Source of the DNA: DAITAZ01 sp036824045
GTDB taxonomy: Bacteria; Pseudomonadota; Gammaproteobacteria; Burkholderiales; Rhodocyclaceae
NCBI GenBank assembly: GCA_036824045.1
Contig: DAITAZ010000055.1
Location: 1 to 20,369 of the forward strand
Direction of reading: 5' to 3'
DNA length: 20,369 bases
The notes below the pieces were generated by a model. The model saw only the letters and a list, made by a program, of their open reading frames with translations, made no database searches and was not told the DNA's origin. Shown in pieces: positions 1 to 7,107 of the stretch (position 1 is its first letter; every line of letters begins with the position of its first letter). Position numbers and translations under genes: made by a program.

Positions 1-2758
1 TGATGAGCTGGATGGCCATGGCGCGACGCACGGATTCCTCGGTGGGGGTGGTGATCGCTTCGTCGTAGGCGTTGGTGTGCAGCGAGTTGCAGTTGTCGTA
101 GATGGCGATCAGCGCCTGCAGCGTGGTGCGGATATCGTTGAAGTCCATCTCCTGCGCGTGCAGCGAGCGGCCGGAAGTCTGGATGTGGTACTTCAGCTTC
201 TGGCTGCGCTCGTTGGCGCCGTACTTGTTCTTCATCGCCACCGCCCAGATGCGGCGGGCAACGCGACCGATCACCGAGTACTCCGGGTCCATGCCATTGC
301 TGAAGAAGAAGCTCAGATTGGGCGCGAAGTCGTCGATGTGCATGCCCCGGGCGAGATAGGACTCCACGTAGGTAAAGCCGTTGGCGAGCGTGAAGGCGAG
401 CTGGGAAATCGGGTTCGCGCCGGCTTCGGCGATGTGGTAGCCGGAAATCGACACCGAGTAGAAGTTCTGCACCTGGTTGTGGACGAAGAACTCCTGGATA
501 TCGCCCATCATCTTCAGCGCGAACTCGGTGCTGAAGATGCACGTGTTCTGGCCCTGGTCTTCCTTCAGGATGTCGGCCTGCACCGTGCCCCGCACGGTCT
601 TCAAGGTCCATTCGCGAATCTTTTCGGCTTCGTCCTCGGTCGGCTGGCGGCCGTTGTCAGACTGGAACTTGGCTATCTGCTGGTCGATGGCGGTGTTGAA
701 GAAGCAGGCCAGGATGATGGGCGCCGGTCCGTTGATGGTCATGGAGACCGACGTGGTCGGATTGACCAGGTCGAAGCCGTCGTAGAGCACCTTCATGTCA
801 TCGAGGGTGGCGATCGACACGCCGCTGTTTCCGATCTTGCCGTAGATGTCCGGCCGCTCGTCCGGGTCGCAACCATACAGCGTCACCGAATCGAAGGCGG
901 TGGACAGGCGTTTGGCCGGCATGCCTTCCGAGACGCGCTTGAAGCGCCGGTTGGTGCGGAAGGCATCGCCCTCACCGGCGAACATGCGGGTGGGGTCCTC
1001 GCCTTCGCGCTTGAAGGCGAACACCCCGGCAGTGAAGGGGAAGGAGCCGGGCACGTTCTCCCGCATCAGGAAGCGCAGCACCTCGCCGTCGTCGCCAAAG
1101 CGGGGCAGGATCACCTTGCGGATTTTGGTGCCGGAGAGCGATTCGGTCGTCAGGCGGGTACGGATCTCCTTGTCCCGGATCTTCACCACGTACTCGTCGC
1201 CACTGTAGGCCTTGACCGTATCCGGCCACATGTCCAGCAGCTTCCGGGCTTTCGGGTCCTGCTGGCCGTCCTTCCAGGCTTGCAGTTCTTCGAAATCGCC
1301 CGTGGGCTTGTCGCAGCCCTTGAACAGCCCGTTGGCGATGCGCAGGGCCTGGCGCTCCCGGGCGATCGTGACCTGCTCTTCGGTGTGGGCGTGGTAACCG
1401 CGCACCGTGTCGGCAATCTCGGCCAGGTAGCGGACCCGTGCCGTGGGCACGATGGCGCGGCTGGCGGAGGACTGGCGCACGCTGACCACCGGCAGCTTGC
1501 CCGGCCTGAGCTTGAGGCCCCTGGTGGTGAGGGTCGGCACCAATGCCTGGTACAGGGCGGTGACGCCGTCGTCGTTGAAGCGGGCGGCCATGGTGCCGAA
1601 GACCGGCATCTCGTCGGTCGGGGTGGAGAACAGCTCCCGGTTACGCTGGTACTGCTTGCGTACATCGCGCAGCGCATCCTCCGCGCCCTTGCGGTCGAAC
1701 TTGTTGATGGCCACGAAATCGGCGAAGTCCAGCATGTCGATTTTCTCGAGCTGGGAGGCGGCACCGAACTCGGGGGTCATTACGTACATGGAGACATCGA
1801 CGAAGGGCACGATGGCGGCATCGCCCTGGCCGATACCGGAGGTTTCCACGATGACCAGATCGAAGCCGGCCAGCTTACAGGCGGCGATGACTTCCGGTAG
1901 CGCGGCGGAGATCTCGGAGCCCGTGTCCCGCGTGGCCAGGGAACGCATGAAGATGTTCGGGTGCTCGATGGCGTTCATGCGGATGCGGTCGCCCAGCAGG
2001 GCGCCACCCGTGCGCTTGCGGGAGGGGTCGATGGAAATGAGCCCGATCTTGACCGAGTCTTCCTGATCGAGGCGGAAGCGACGCACGATCTCGTCGGTCA
2101 GCGACGATTTGCCCGCGCCGCCCGTACCGGTGATGCCCAGCACCGGAATGGAGGTTTCCGCCGCCGCCTTGAGCAACGGCTCCTTGAGTTCGGGGGCGGC
2201 GCCGTTCTCCAGCAGGGTGATGAGGCGGGCGAGCAGGCGGCGGTCCCCCGCCTTCAGCCCGGCCAGGGCCTGGTCCACTCCCGGCACGCCCTCGGCGGAA
2301 AGGTCAAAGTCGGACTTTTCCACCACGTCGTTGATCATGCCCTGCAGGCCCATCACCACGCCGTCTTCCGGAGCGTAGATGCGGGTCACGCCGTAGGCGT
2401 GAAGTTCCTTGATCTCCGCCGGAACGATGACGCCGCCGCCACCGCCGAACACCTTGATGTTCTCGCCGCCATTGGCCTTCAAGAGGTCGATCATGTACTT
2501 GAAGAACTCCACGTGCCCGCCCTGGTAGGAGGTGATGGCGATGCCCTGCACGTCCTCCTGCAGCGCGGCGTTCACGATCTCCTGCACCGAGCGGTTGTGG
2601 CCCAGGTGGATTACCTCCGAACCCGTGGATTGCAGGATGCGCCGCATGATGTTGATGGAAGCGTCATGACCGTCGAACAGCGAGGCCGCGGTGACGAAGC
2701 GCACCTTGTTCTTGGGCTTGTACGGGGCGAGTTTCTTGGCTACGGACAGATCGGTCAT
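1..2758 (-). CDS. icmF: Fused isobutyryl-CoA mutase/G-protein chaperone IcmF (3' end outside window)
   Basis: Adenosylcobalamin-dependent mutase that interconverts isobutyryl-CoA and n-butyryl-CoA, fused to the GTPase that loads and protects its cofactor. The 919 residues seen run in the IcmF order. An N-terminal B12-binding domain has DGHD at 29-32, with H31 the likely cobalt ligand. A MeaB/ArgK-type GTPase follows, with P-loop GTGGAGKS at 211-218 and NKFD at 352-355. The mutase domain starts at about 560. Methylmalonyl-CoA mutase has Tyr and Arg at the two substrate-selecting sites; here they are F593 (RMFAGEG) and Q737 (QGQNTC), the isobutyryl-type pair. The family is about 1090 residues, so roughly 170 are missing to the left. 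ATG at 2758 follows a GAGG about 8 bases upstream. Close relatives can also act on isovaleryl/pivalyl-CoA, so the exact substrate is inferred. It is transcribed away from an AraC-type regulator. Confidence 0.95.
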   Translation of the reverse strand, partial: MTDLSVAKKLAPYKPKNKVRFVTAASLFDGHDASINIMRRILQSTGSEVIHLGHNRSVQEIVNAALQEDVQGIAITSYQGGHVEFFKYMIDLLKANGGENIKVFGGGGGVIVPAEIKELHAYGVTRIYAPEDGVVMGLQGMINDVVEKSDFDLSAEGVPGVDQALAGLKAGDRRLLARLITLLENGAAPELKEPLLKAAAETSIPVLGITGTGGAGKSSLTDEIVRRFRLDQEDSVKIGLISIDPSRKRTGGALLGDRIRMNAIEHPNIFMRSLATRDTGSEISAALPEVIAACKLAGFDLVIVETSGIGQGDAAIVPFVDVSMYVMTPEFGAASQLEKIDMLDFADFVAINKFDRKGAEDALRDVRKQYQRNRELFSTPTDEMPVFGTMAARFNDDGVTALYQALVPTLTTRGLKLRPGKLPVVSVRQSSASRAIVPTARVRYLAEIADTVRGYHAHTEEQVTIARERQALRIANGLFKGCDKPTGDFEELQAWKDGQQDPKARKLLDMWPDTVKAYSGDEYVVKIRDKEIRTRLTTESLSGTKIRKVILPRFGDDGEVLRFLMRENVPGSFPFTAGVFAFKREGEDPTRMFAGEGDAFRTNRRFKRVSEGMPAKRLSTAFDSVTLYGCDPDERPDIYGKIGNSGVSIATLDDMKVLYDGFDLVNPTTSVSMTINGPAPIILACFFNTAIDQQIAKFQSDNGRQPTEDEAEKIREWTLKTVRGTVQADILKEDQGQNTCIFSTEFALKMMGDIQEFFVHNQVQNFYSVSISGYHIAEAGANPISQLAFTLANGFTYVESYLARGMHIDDFAPNLSFFFSNGMDPEYSVIGRVARRIWAVAMKNKYGANERSQKLKYHIQTSGRSLHAQEMDFNDIRTTLQALIAIYDNCNSLHTNAYDEAITTPTEESVRRAMAIQLI

Positions 2759-2900
2759 GGCGCCGGCCTCATGCAATGGGTGGGAAAGACCTGCATGCTA
2801 TGTCGCTCCCGTCTGGCGCACCATTGTTGGGATTGACGACTATCGTGCAAATTCCGCCAGCCTGCTATTCTGAGCGGGATCACAGGTGGAGGATGTGGAA
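2759..2900. promoter_or_regulatory. Divergent icmF/araC-type intergenic control region
   Basis: This 142-base gap between two divergent genes must hold both promoters. On the plus strand TGCTATTCT at 2863-2871 reads as an extended -10 element (TGnTATTCT) about 30 bases before the regulator's ATG at 2901; no good -35 is visible. No convincing minus-strand promoter for icmF was found. Operator sites for the AraC-type protein are expected here, but no clear direct repeat was identified by eye. Confidence 0.4.
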
Positions 2901-3968
2901 ATGGTGCGGCGCAGCACGACAGGAGCGGCGATGCGTAGCAAAGCTACTGTTTCCATGGGCTTTGTGACCGGCATGCTGGCGGGCATGGCGCGGCGGGGGC
3001 GGAACGCCGGGCCTCTGGCGGCGGCAATGGGGGTTGATATTGAAGACTCCGCCAGCCGGATTCCGCTCCCGCTGTACGCCGATCTCTACAACCGGGTGAA
3101 CCGGGAACTGGACGACGAAGGCTTCGGCTTGTTTGCTCAGCCCTTGCGCGTGGGCAGCTTCGAGTTCCTCTGCCGTGGGTGCCTCTCCGCGCCCACCCTG
3201 GCGGTGGCGCTGGCTCGAGCGGGGCGCTTTCTGCGCATCGTCCTGCCCGATCTGGCGGTGAGCGTGCGCCTCGGCGCTGGGCGGGCGGAACTGGTGATCG
3301 CTGAAACCCGCCGTCTGGCCGAGCACCCGGAGGATCCGGGGCGGATTTTCGCGTTCGAGTGGCTGCTGCGCCTGCTCCACGCCCTGGCCTGTTGGCTGGC
3401 GGGCCGGGGCCTTGCGCTGGACAGCGTGATCTTCCCCTATCGGCGGCCAGCCCATGCGGCGGACTATGCCCTGATTTTCACCGAGGACTCCCGCTTCGCG
3501 CCTACCGTGCCCGGGGGCATGGGTACGCTGGTGGCGAGCTTGCATGCCAACCTGCTCGAACTGCCCATCCGGCGGGATGAGGCCGCGCTGGCCGCTTTTC
3601 TCGAGGGCGCCCCAGGCAAGATCGCCATGCTCTACCGGCGGGACCGGGAGATGGTGATCCGGGTGCGCGATCATCTGCGGGCGGCTCTGCCCGCCAGTTT
3701 GAGCCTGGATGAAGTGGCGGGGCGCTTGCACCTGTCGCCGCGCACGGTCCACCGCCGGCTGGAAGACGAGGGGTCCAGCTTCCGCGCCATCAAGGACGCG
3801 CTGCGCCGCGACCTGGCCCTGGCCCGGCTGACCAGCAGCAAGGATGCCATTGCCCGCATTGCCGCCGATCTGGGCTACGCTGACCCCTCTGCCTTCTATC
3901 GCGCCTTTGTGGAATGGACGGGGGTGGCCCCCTTGACCTACAGGCGCCGGCAGCGGACCGTGGTCTAG
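2901..3968 (+). CDS. AraC-family transcriptional regulator (arabinose_bd-type sensor plus HTH)
   Basis: A 355-residue transcription factor. Residues about 20-215 resemble the ligand-sensing domain of OruR/ArgR-type AraC regulators. The C-terminal roughly 85 residues hold the double helix-turn-helix, with first HTH LSLDEVAGRLHLSPRTVHRR and second HTH around IARIAADLGYADPSAFYRAF, followed by the usual WTGVAPLTYRR ending. ATG 2901 has GGAGG at 2888-2892. ATG 2931 is a serious alternative (345 residues) because AGGAG lies at 2921-2925, and a GTG at 2886 is less likely. The gene is divergent from icmF, so a role in controlling branched or short-chain acyl-CoA metabolism is a reasonable inference; the ligand is unknown. 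Confidence 0.9.
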   Translation: MVRRSTTGAAMRSKATVSMGFVTGMLAGMARRGRNAGPLAAAMGVDIEDSASRIPLPLYADLYNRVNRELDDEGFGLFAQPLRVGSFEFLCRGCLSAPTLAVALARAGRFLRIVLPDLAVSVRLGAGRAELVIAETRRLAEHPEDPGRIFAFEWLLRLLHALACWLAGRGLALDSVIFPYRRPAHAADYALIFTEDSRFAPTVPGGMGTLVASLHANLLELPIRRDEAALAAFLEGAPGKIAMLYRRDREMVIRVRDHLRAALPASLSLDEVAGRLHLSPRTVHRRLEDEGSSFRAIKDALRRDLALARLTSSKDAIARIAADLGYADPSAFYRAFVEWTGVAPLTYRRRQRTVV

Positions 3969-3998
3969 TGCGCAGCCCCCGCCCGATCTTCGCATCAG

Positions 3999-4026
3999 TG
4001 TAAGCCGCCTGCAGGAATGGCGTGTC
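3999..4026 (+). promoter_or_regulatory. Candidate ECF-type promoter upstream of zinc-ribbon gene
   Basis: TGTAAG at 3999-4004, a 16-base spacer, then CGTGTC at 4021-4026, which lies 65 bases before the zinc-ribbon ATG. The same TGTAAG hexamer with a 16-base spacer lies before hvfA at a nearly identical distance. It resembles the bipartite promoters read by ECF sigma factors, one of which is encoded at 6514-7107. Prediction by eye only. Confidence 0.3.
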
Positions 4027-4091
4027 AGGCTGCGCGTCCAATCCAAGGCGTCCGCCAGAGACGCCCCGCCTCATTGCTTTGGAGAAAACCC

Positions 4092-4271
4092 ATGAATCGC
4101 CCTGCTTCGCAAAGCCCGTTTCCCTGCCCCCATTGTGGGAGCCAGGACCTCCAGCGCTCCTGGCGCAGTAGCCGGATGAAGCTGTTGCCAGGCAGCCGTC
4201 GTTACCTGTGCAACGTCTGCAATCGCGCCTTTCTCCGTTTCCTGGGGATGAGCTTCAAACTGATGAAGTGA
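4092..4271 (+). CDS. Small zinc-ribbon protein
   Basis: A 59-residue protein starting MNRPASQ. It has two CxxC knuckles, CPHC near residues 12-15 and CNVC near 38-41, the arrangement of a one-zinc ribbon. The stretch between and after them is rich in Arg and Lys, so nucleic-acid or protein binding is possible. ATG 4092 is chosen because GGAG at 4081-4084 sits 7 bases upstream; an in-frame upstream start at 4017 has no ribosome site. It stands alone between the AraC-type gene and the hvf operon. No specific family was recognised. Its position and shared TGTAAG box suggest it could belong to the same stress regulon, which is an inference. Confidence 0.75.
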   Translation: MNRPASQSPFPCPHCGSQDLQRSWRSSRMKLLPGSRRYLCNVCNRAFLRFLGMSFKLMK

Positions 4272-4289
4272 AGCCTTCCGCCGCGCCGG

Positions 4290-4311
4290 CCGGGGTGGGG
4301 TGCCCCGGTTT
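4290..4311 (+). terminator. Weak hairpin after zinc-ribbon gene
   Basis: CCGGGG at 4290-4295 pairs with CCCCGG at 4303-4308 across a 7-base loop and is followed by only three T. It may end the zinc-ribbon transcript before the hvf promoter, but the T tract is poor. Confidence 0.3.
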
Positions 4312-4413
4312 GGGTCCGGCGGATGTATCCGGGGTTCGCTGCGCTCCACAGTCTGCGTCAGTTCCTCGCAACGGGGGGCTTGCATCCGAATGCGGTCTTT
4401 TTTCGTAGAAGGG

Positions 4414-4441
4414 TGTAAGACTGGCATCTGCCGGTCCGACC
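4414..4441 (+). promoter_or_regulatory. Candidate ECF-type promoter of hvf operon
   Basis: TGTAAG at 4414-4419, a 16-base spacer, then CCGACC at 4436-4441, which leaves a leader of roughly 50-60 bases to hvfA. The GTAA-type -35 and CG-containing -10 fit ECF promoters in general. The operon encodes its own ECF factor, so autoregulation is expected. The rest of the 228-base gap 4272-4499 holds nothing else recognised apart from the hairpin at 4290. Confidence 0.35.
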
Positions 4442-4499
4442 AAAACGCACGGGAGCGGAATCCTCCGCGCCCGACCCCCCGACCCAAACGGAGAGACCC

Positions 4500-4805
4500 A
4501 TGAAAAAACACACCCTCGCAACGCTGGCTGCCGGTTCCGCCCTGTCCCTCGCCGCCCTGGCGCCGGTTGCGCACGCAGGCGACAATCCTTTCGCTTCGTC
4601 CGTACTGCACAACGGCTACCAAGTGGCCCAAGCGGATGCCAAGACCCAGGACGGCAAATGCGGCGAAGCCAAATGTGGCGCCGACAAGAAAGCAGGCAAG
4701 AAGAAGGACGGCAAGTGCGGCGAGGCCAAATGTGGTGCCGACAAGAAGGCCGGCAAGAAAGCCGACGGCAAATGTGGTGAGGCCAAGTGCGGCGCCGCCA
4801 AGTAA
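4500..4805 (+). CDS. hvfA: HvfA-like RiPP precursor, Cys-rich repeat protein (copper/metal-binding peptide)
   Basis: A 101-residue exported precursor. Residues 1-26 form a signal peptide (KK at the N-terminus, a hydrophobic core, AHA before the cut). The mature part carries the unit DGKCGEAKCG three times, at 51-60, 70-79 and 89-98, separated by Lys-rich linkers (ADKKAGKKK and ADKKAGKKA). This gives six Cys, each in a (D/E)xKCG setting. The EGKCG-type motif is the known modification site in HvfA of Haemophilus and in related bufferins, where an MNIO enzyme converts Cys to oxazolone/thioamide or thiooxazole groups that bind copper. GGAGA lies 5 bases before the ATG. The maturase genes follow immediately. 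An unmodified metallothionein-like role is the main alternative, but the neighbouring maturase makes that less likely. Confidence 0.9.
   Translation: MKKHTLATLAAGSALSLAALAPVAHAGDNPFASSVLHNGYQVAQADAKTQDGKCGEAKCGADKKAGKKKDGKCGEAKCGADKKAGKKADGKCGEAKCGAAK
4650..4793 (+). repeat. In-gene tandem repeat, 57-base period, 2.5 copies
   Basis: Copies start at 4650, 4707 and 4764; the third stops after the first 30 bases of the unit. Within the 30-base part encoding DGKCGEAKCG, all differences between copies are synonymous (aaa/aag, tgc/tgt, ggc/ggt, gaa/gag). The linker differs at one residue (Lys or Ala). The peptide motif is therefore held while the DNA drifts. Confidence 0.95.
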
Positions 4806-4814
4806 GCGCATGAG

Positions 4815-4847
4815 GCCGGTCGGCCGCCTCCGGGCCCGCCGGCCGGC
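4815..4847 (+). promoter_or_regulatory. Intercistronic hairpin between hvfA and hvfB
   Basis: The arms at 4815-4824 and 4838-4847 pair over 10 bases with one T-G wobble, around a 13-base loop. No T tract follows, so it is more likely a partial attenuator or an mRNA-stabilising stem than a full terminator. This would fit the need for more precursor than enzyme. Confidence 0.5.
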
Positions 4848-4871
4848 ACTTCAACTCCGCAGGAGGCCGAG

Positions 4872-5726
4872 ATGAAGAACACGAAAGCCGCCGCGGGCGC
4901 CGGGCTGGGGTTCCGCCGCGAACTCCTGCCCCAGCTTGAGCAGGCGGTGCCCGCCGCCATCCGGTTTTTCGAGTTGGCTCCGGAAAACTGGGCGGGCGTG
5001 GGTGGCCGCGGGGCGCGGCAGTTGCATGCCTTCACCGAGCGTTATCCCTTCGTCTGCCACGGCCTGTCCCTGTCCCTGGGCGGGCCGGGGCCGCTGGACG
5101 TGGCCCTGCTGCGCCGGATCAAGCGCTTCATGGCCGAGCATGGCATGAGCCTGTACACCGAGCATCTTTCCTGGTGTGCGGACGATGCGCACCTCTACGA
5201 GCTGCTACCCATTCCCCAGACCGAGGCTGCGGTGCGCTGGACGGCGGCGCGCATCCGCCAGACTCAGGACATCCTGGAAATGCGCATTGGGATCGAGAAC
5301 GCCTCCTGCTACCTGCAGCCGCCCGGGGCGGAAATGGGCGAGGCCGCATTCGTTGCCGCCGTGGTGGCCGAGGCGGATTGCCTGCTGCATCTGGACGTGA
5401 ACAACATCTACGTGAACAGCCGCAACTTCGGCTTCGATCCCCAGGCCTATCTGGATGCTCTGCCCCTGGACCGCACCGGCTACATCCATGTGGCGGGGCA
5501 CTATGTGGAGCCGGACGGCCTGATCATCGACACTCATGGCGCGCCGGTGATTGCGCCCGTGTGGGCGCTGCTGGACGATGCCCTGGCCCGCATCCCCCAG
5601 CCCGTGCCCGTCTGCGTGGAGCGGGATTTCAATCTGGACGATCTGCCGGGGCTGGTGGCGGAAGTGGAACAGGTGGCCTGCTGTCTGGCCCGCCACCGCC
5701 AAGACCCGGCGCGCAAGGTGGCCTGA
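4872..5726 (+). CDS. hvfB: HvfB-like MNIO-type RiPP maturase (DUF692)
   Basis: A 284-residue TIM-barrel oxygenase of the multinuclear non-heme iron oxidase (MNIO, DUF692) family, which includes MbnB, TglH and HvfB. These enzymes use two or three iron atoms and oxygen to rework Cys in a partner peptide. Family motifs are visible in order: GLGFR 11-15, ELAPENW 34-40, HGLSLSLGG 63-71, YTEHLSW 95-101, IENASCY 141-147, LDVNNIYVN 174-182, HVAGHY 206-211, DTHG 220-223 and ERDFN 250-254. Likely iron ligands come from H63, E97/H98, E142/N143, D175, H206/H210, D220/H222 and E250. A perfect AGGAGG at 4861-4866 precedes the ATG. Its stop overlaps the hvfC start (TGATG). The substrate is almost certainly the HvfA-like protein just upstream. 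Confidence 0.94.
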   Translation: MKNTKAAAGAGLGFRRELLPQLEQAVPAAIRFFELAPENWAGVGGRGARQLHAFTERYPFVCHGLSLSLGGPGPLDVALLRRIKRFMAEHGMSLYTEHLSWCADDAHLYELLPIPQTEAAVRWTAARIRQTQDILEMRIGIENASCYLQPPGAEMGEAAFVAAVVAEADCLLHLDVNNIYVNSRNFGFDPQAYLDALPLDRTGYIHVAGHYVEPDGLIIDTHGAPVIAPVWALLDDALARIPQPVPVCVERDFNLDDLPGLVAEVEQVACCLARHRQDPARKVA

Positions 5727-6517
5727 TGCAAGCGGATGCCCTGCCGTTCCAGGATTTCCAGCGGGCGCTGGCCCGTCACCTGCGGGATCCGGCCCATGCC
5801 CCCCGCCCACCCGGTGCGGCGGGACGGGGCGCGCGCGCGTACGGGGAACTGTTGTTCAACAACATCCGCGGTTTTGCCGATGCCTGCTTCCCGGTCTCCC
5901 GAGCGGTCCTGGGCGAGCCCCGCTGGCGGCGGCTGGTCCGCTGCTTCTATCGGGACTGGCCGCTCCATACCCCCTGGTTCCGGGAGATTCCCCGGGAGTT
6001 CGTGCGCTATCTCGCTGAAGCGCCCATCGCCCAGCCCCTGCCCCGGTGGCTGCCCGAGCTGGCGCACTACGAATGGGTGGAACTGGCGGTGGAGGTGATG
6101 GACTGCGCCACGCCCGCCGCCGACCCGGCGGGCGATCTGCTGCACGGACAGGTGGTAGTCAATCCGGCGCTGATGAATCTGGCCTACCGCTGGCCGGTGG
6201 AGCGGATCGGTCCCGGCGTCCGCCCCCGGCGCCCGGATCCGGTGTGGCTGCTGGTGTTCCGTACCGCAGGCGACGCAGTGCGCTTCAGTCGGGTGAGCCC
6301 GGTCACCGCGCGGCTGGTAGCCCTCTTGGCTTCGCAGCCACTTTCCGGCGAGGCGGCCCTGGAGCACCTGGCGGCCGAACTGGCCCATCCTTCCCCCGCG
6401 CAACTGCGGCAGCTTGGCGCCGTCCAGCTGGCCGAACTGCGGCACCAGGGCGTGCTGCTGGGAACCGTACCGGAGGGGGCCGCGCCTGCCGGTGGCGAGA
6501 GGGCTGCGACGGGATGA
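5726..6517 (+). CDS. hvfC: HvfC-like RiPP maturation partner (DUF2063)
   Basis: A 263-residue DUF2063-type protein. The N-terminal half (about 10-100) has the family pattern: a short helix with Phe-rich FQDFQ, then RAYGELLFNNIRGFADACFP and WRRLVRCFYRD. It recruits the precursor peptide to the MNIO enzyme in related systems. The C-terminal half (about 145-250) resembles a compact winged or PqqD-like peptide-binding region. The ATG overlaps the hvfB stop by one base, so translation is probably coupled. The next ATG (sigma factor) overlaps this gene's stop. An upstream in-frame extension into hvfB was ignored because it has no ribosome site and covers a well-conserved gene. Confidence 0.9.
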   Translation: MQADALPFQDFQRALARHLRDPAHAPRPPGAAGRGARAYGELLFNNIRGFADACFPVSRAVLGEPRWRRLVRCFYRDWPLHTPWFREIPREFVRYLAEAPIAQPLPRWLPELAHYEWVELAVEVMDCATPAADPAGDLLHGQVVVNPALMNLAYRWPVERIGPGVRPRRPDPVWLLVFRTAGDAVRFSRVSPVTARLVALLASQPLSGEAALEHLAAELAHPSPAQLRQLGAVQLAELRHQGVLLGTVPEGAAPAGGERAATG

Positions 6518-7107
6518 GCGCGGTGGCGGCCATCGATGCCCGCTTTGTCGAGGCCGTGCGCCACGACATGGTGGCCTTTGCCCAGCTTCAGTTGCGGGAC
6601 GCCTGTCTGGCGGAAGACGCGGTGCAGGAGGCGCTGGCGGCGGCCTTGGCAGGTGCGGCCGGCTTTGCCGGTCAGGCGGCGCTCAAAACCTGGGTATTCG
6701 GCATCCTGCGTCACAAGATCGTGGACATCATCCGCCAGCAGTCCCGCACGACGCCCGTTTCCGCCTTCTGCACGGAGGACCAGGGTCTGGACGAGGCCTT
6801 CGATGGGCTGTTCCGGGAGAACGCCCACTGGCATCCGGCATCCCGCCCCAAGGACTGGGGCGACCCGGAAGAGGCGCTGCGGGAGAAGTCCTTCTGGGCC
6901 GTGTTCGAGGTCTGCCTGGGGCACCTGCCCGAGAACACCGCCCGGGTGTTCATGATGCGGGAGTTCCTGGAACTGGAAACGGAAGAGATCTGCCGGGCAT
7001 TGGCCATCAGCAGCAATAACTGCCACGTGATCCTGCACCGCGCCCGGGCAGGCCTGCGCGGCTGCCTGGAAAGAGGCTGGTTTGAACCCGGGGAGGCCCG
7101 ATGCTGA
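6514..7107 (+). CDS. ECF-type RNA polymerase sigma factor
   Basis: A 197-residue sigma-70 family protein with only regions 2 and 4. Region 2 covers about 10-80, with LAEDAVQEAL and the promoter-melting segment ALKTWVFGILRHKIVDIIRQ. The region 4 helix-turn-helix covers about 130-185, with LPENTARVFMMREF, LETEEICRALAIS and CHVILHRARAGLR. The roughly 50-residue linker contains a Trp-rich stretch (HWHPASRPKDWGDPEEAL). ATG 6514 overlaps the hvfC stop (ATGA), and its end overlaps the anti-sigma gene by 7 bases. The Neisseria SigE/MseR locus likewise joins an ECF sigma and a zinc anti-sigma to DUF692/DUF2063 genes. It probably drives this operon; the inducing signal (oxidant, copper or gold) is not shown by the sequence. 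Confidence 0.92.
   Translation: MSAVAAIDARFVEAVRHDMVAFAQLQLRDACLAEDAVQEALAAALAGAAGFAGQAALKTWVFGILRHKIVDIIRQQSRTTPVSAFCTEDQGLDEAFDGLFRENAHWHPASRPKDWGDPEEALREKSFWAVFEVCLGHLPENTARVFMMREFLELETEEICRALAISSNNCHVILHRARAGLRGCLERGWFEPGEARC

Noticed and set aside
77..2836. Long plus-strand open frames (607 and 291 codons) opposite icmF
   Set aside because: They are antisense shadows of a highly conserved gene in high-GC DNA, with His/Gly/Val-rich composition and no recognisable domain.
4500..4805. Simple metallothionein for the Cys-rich protein
   Set aside because: The signal peptide, the regular (D/E)xKCG units and the adjacent MNIO/DUF2063 genes fit a modified RiPP precursor better.
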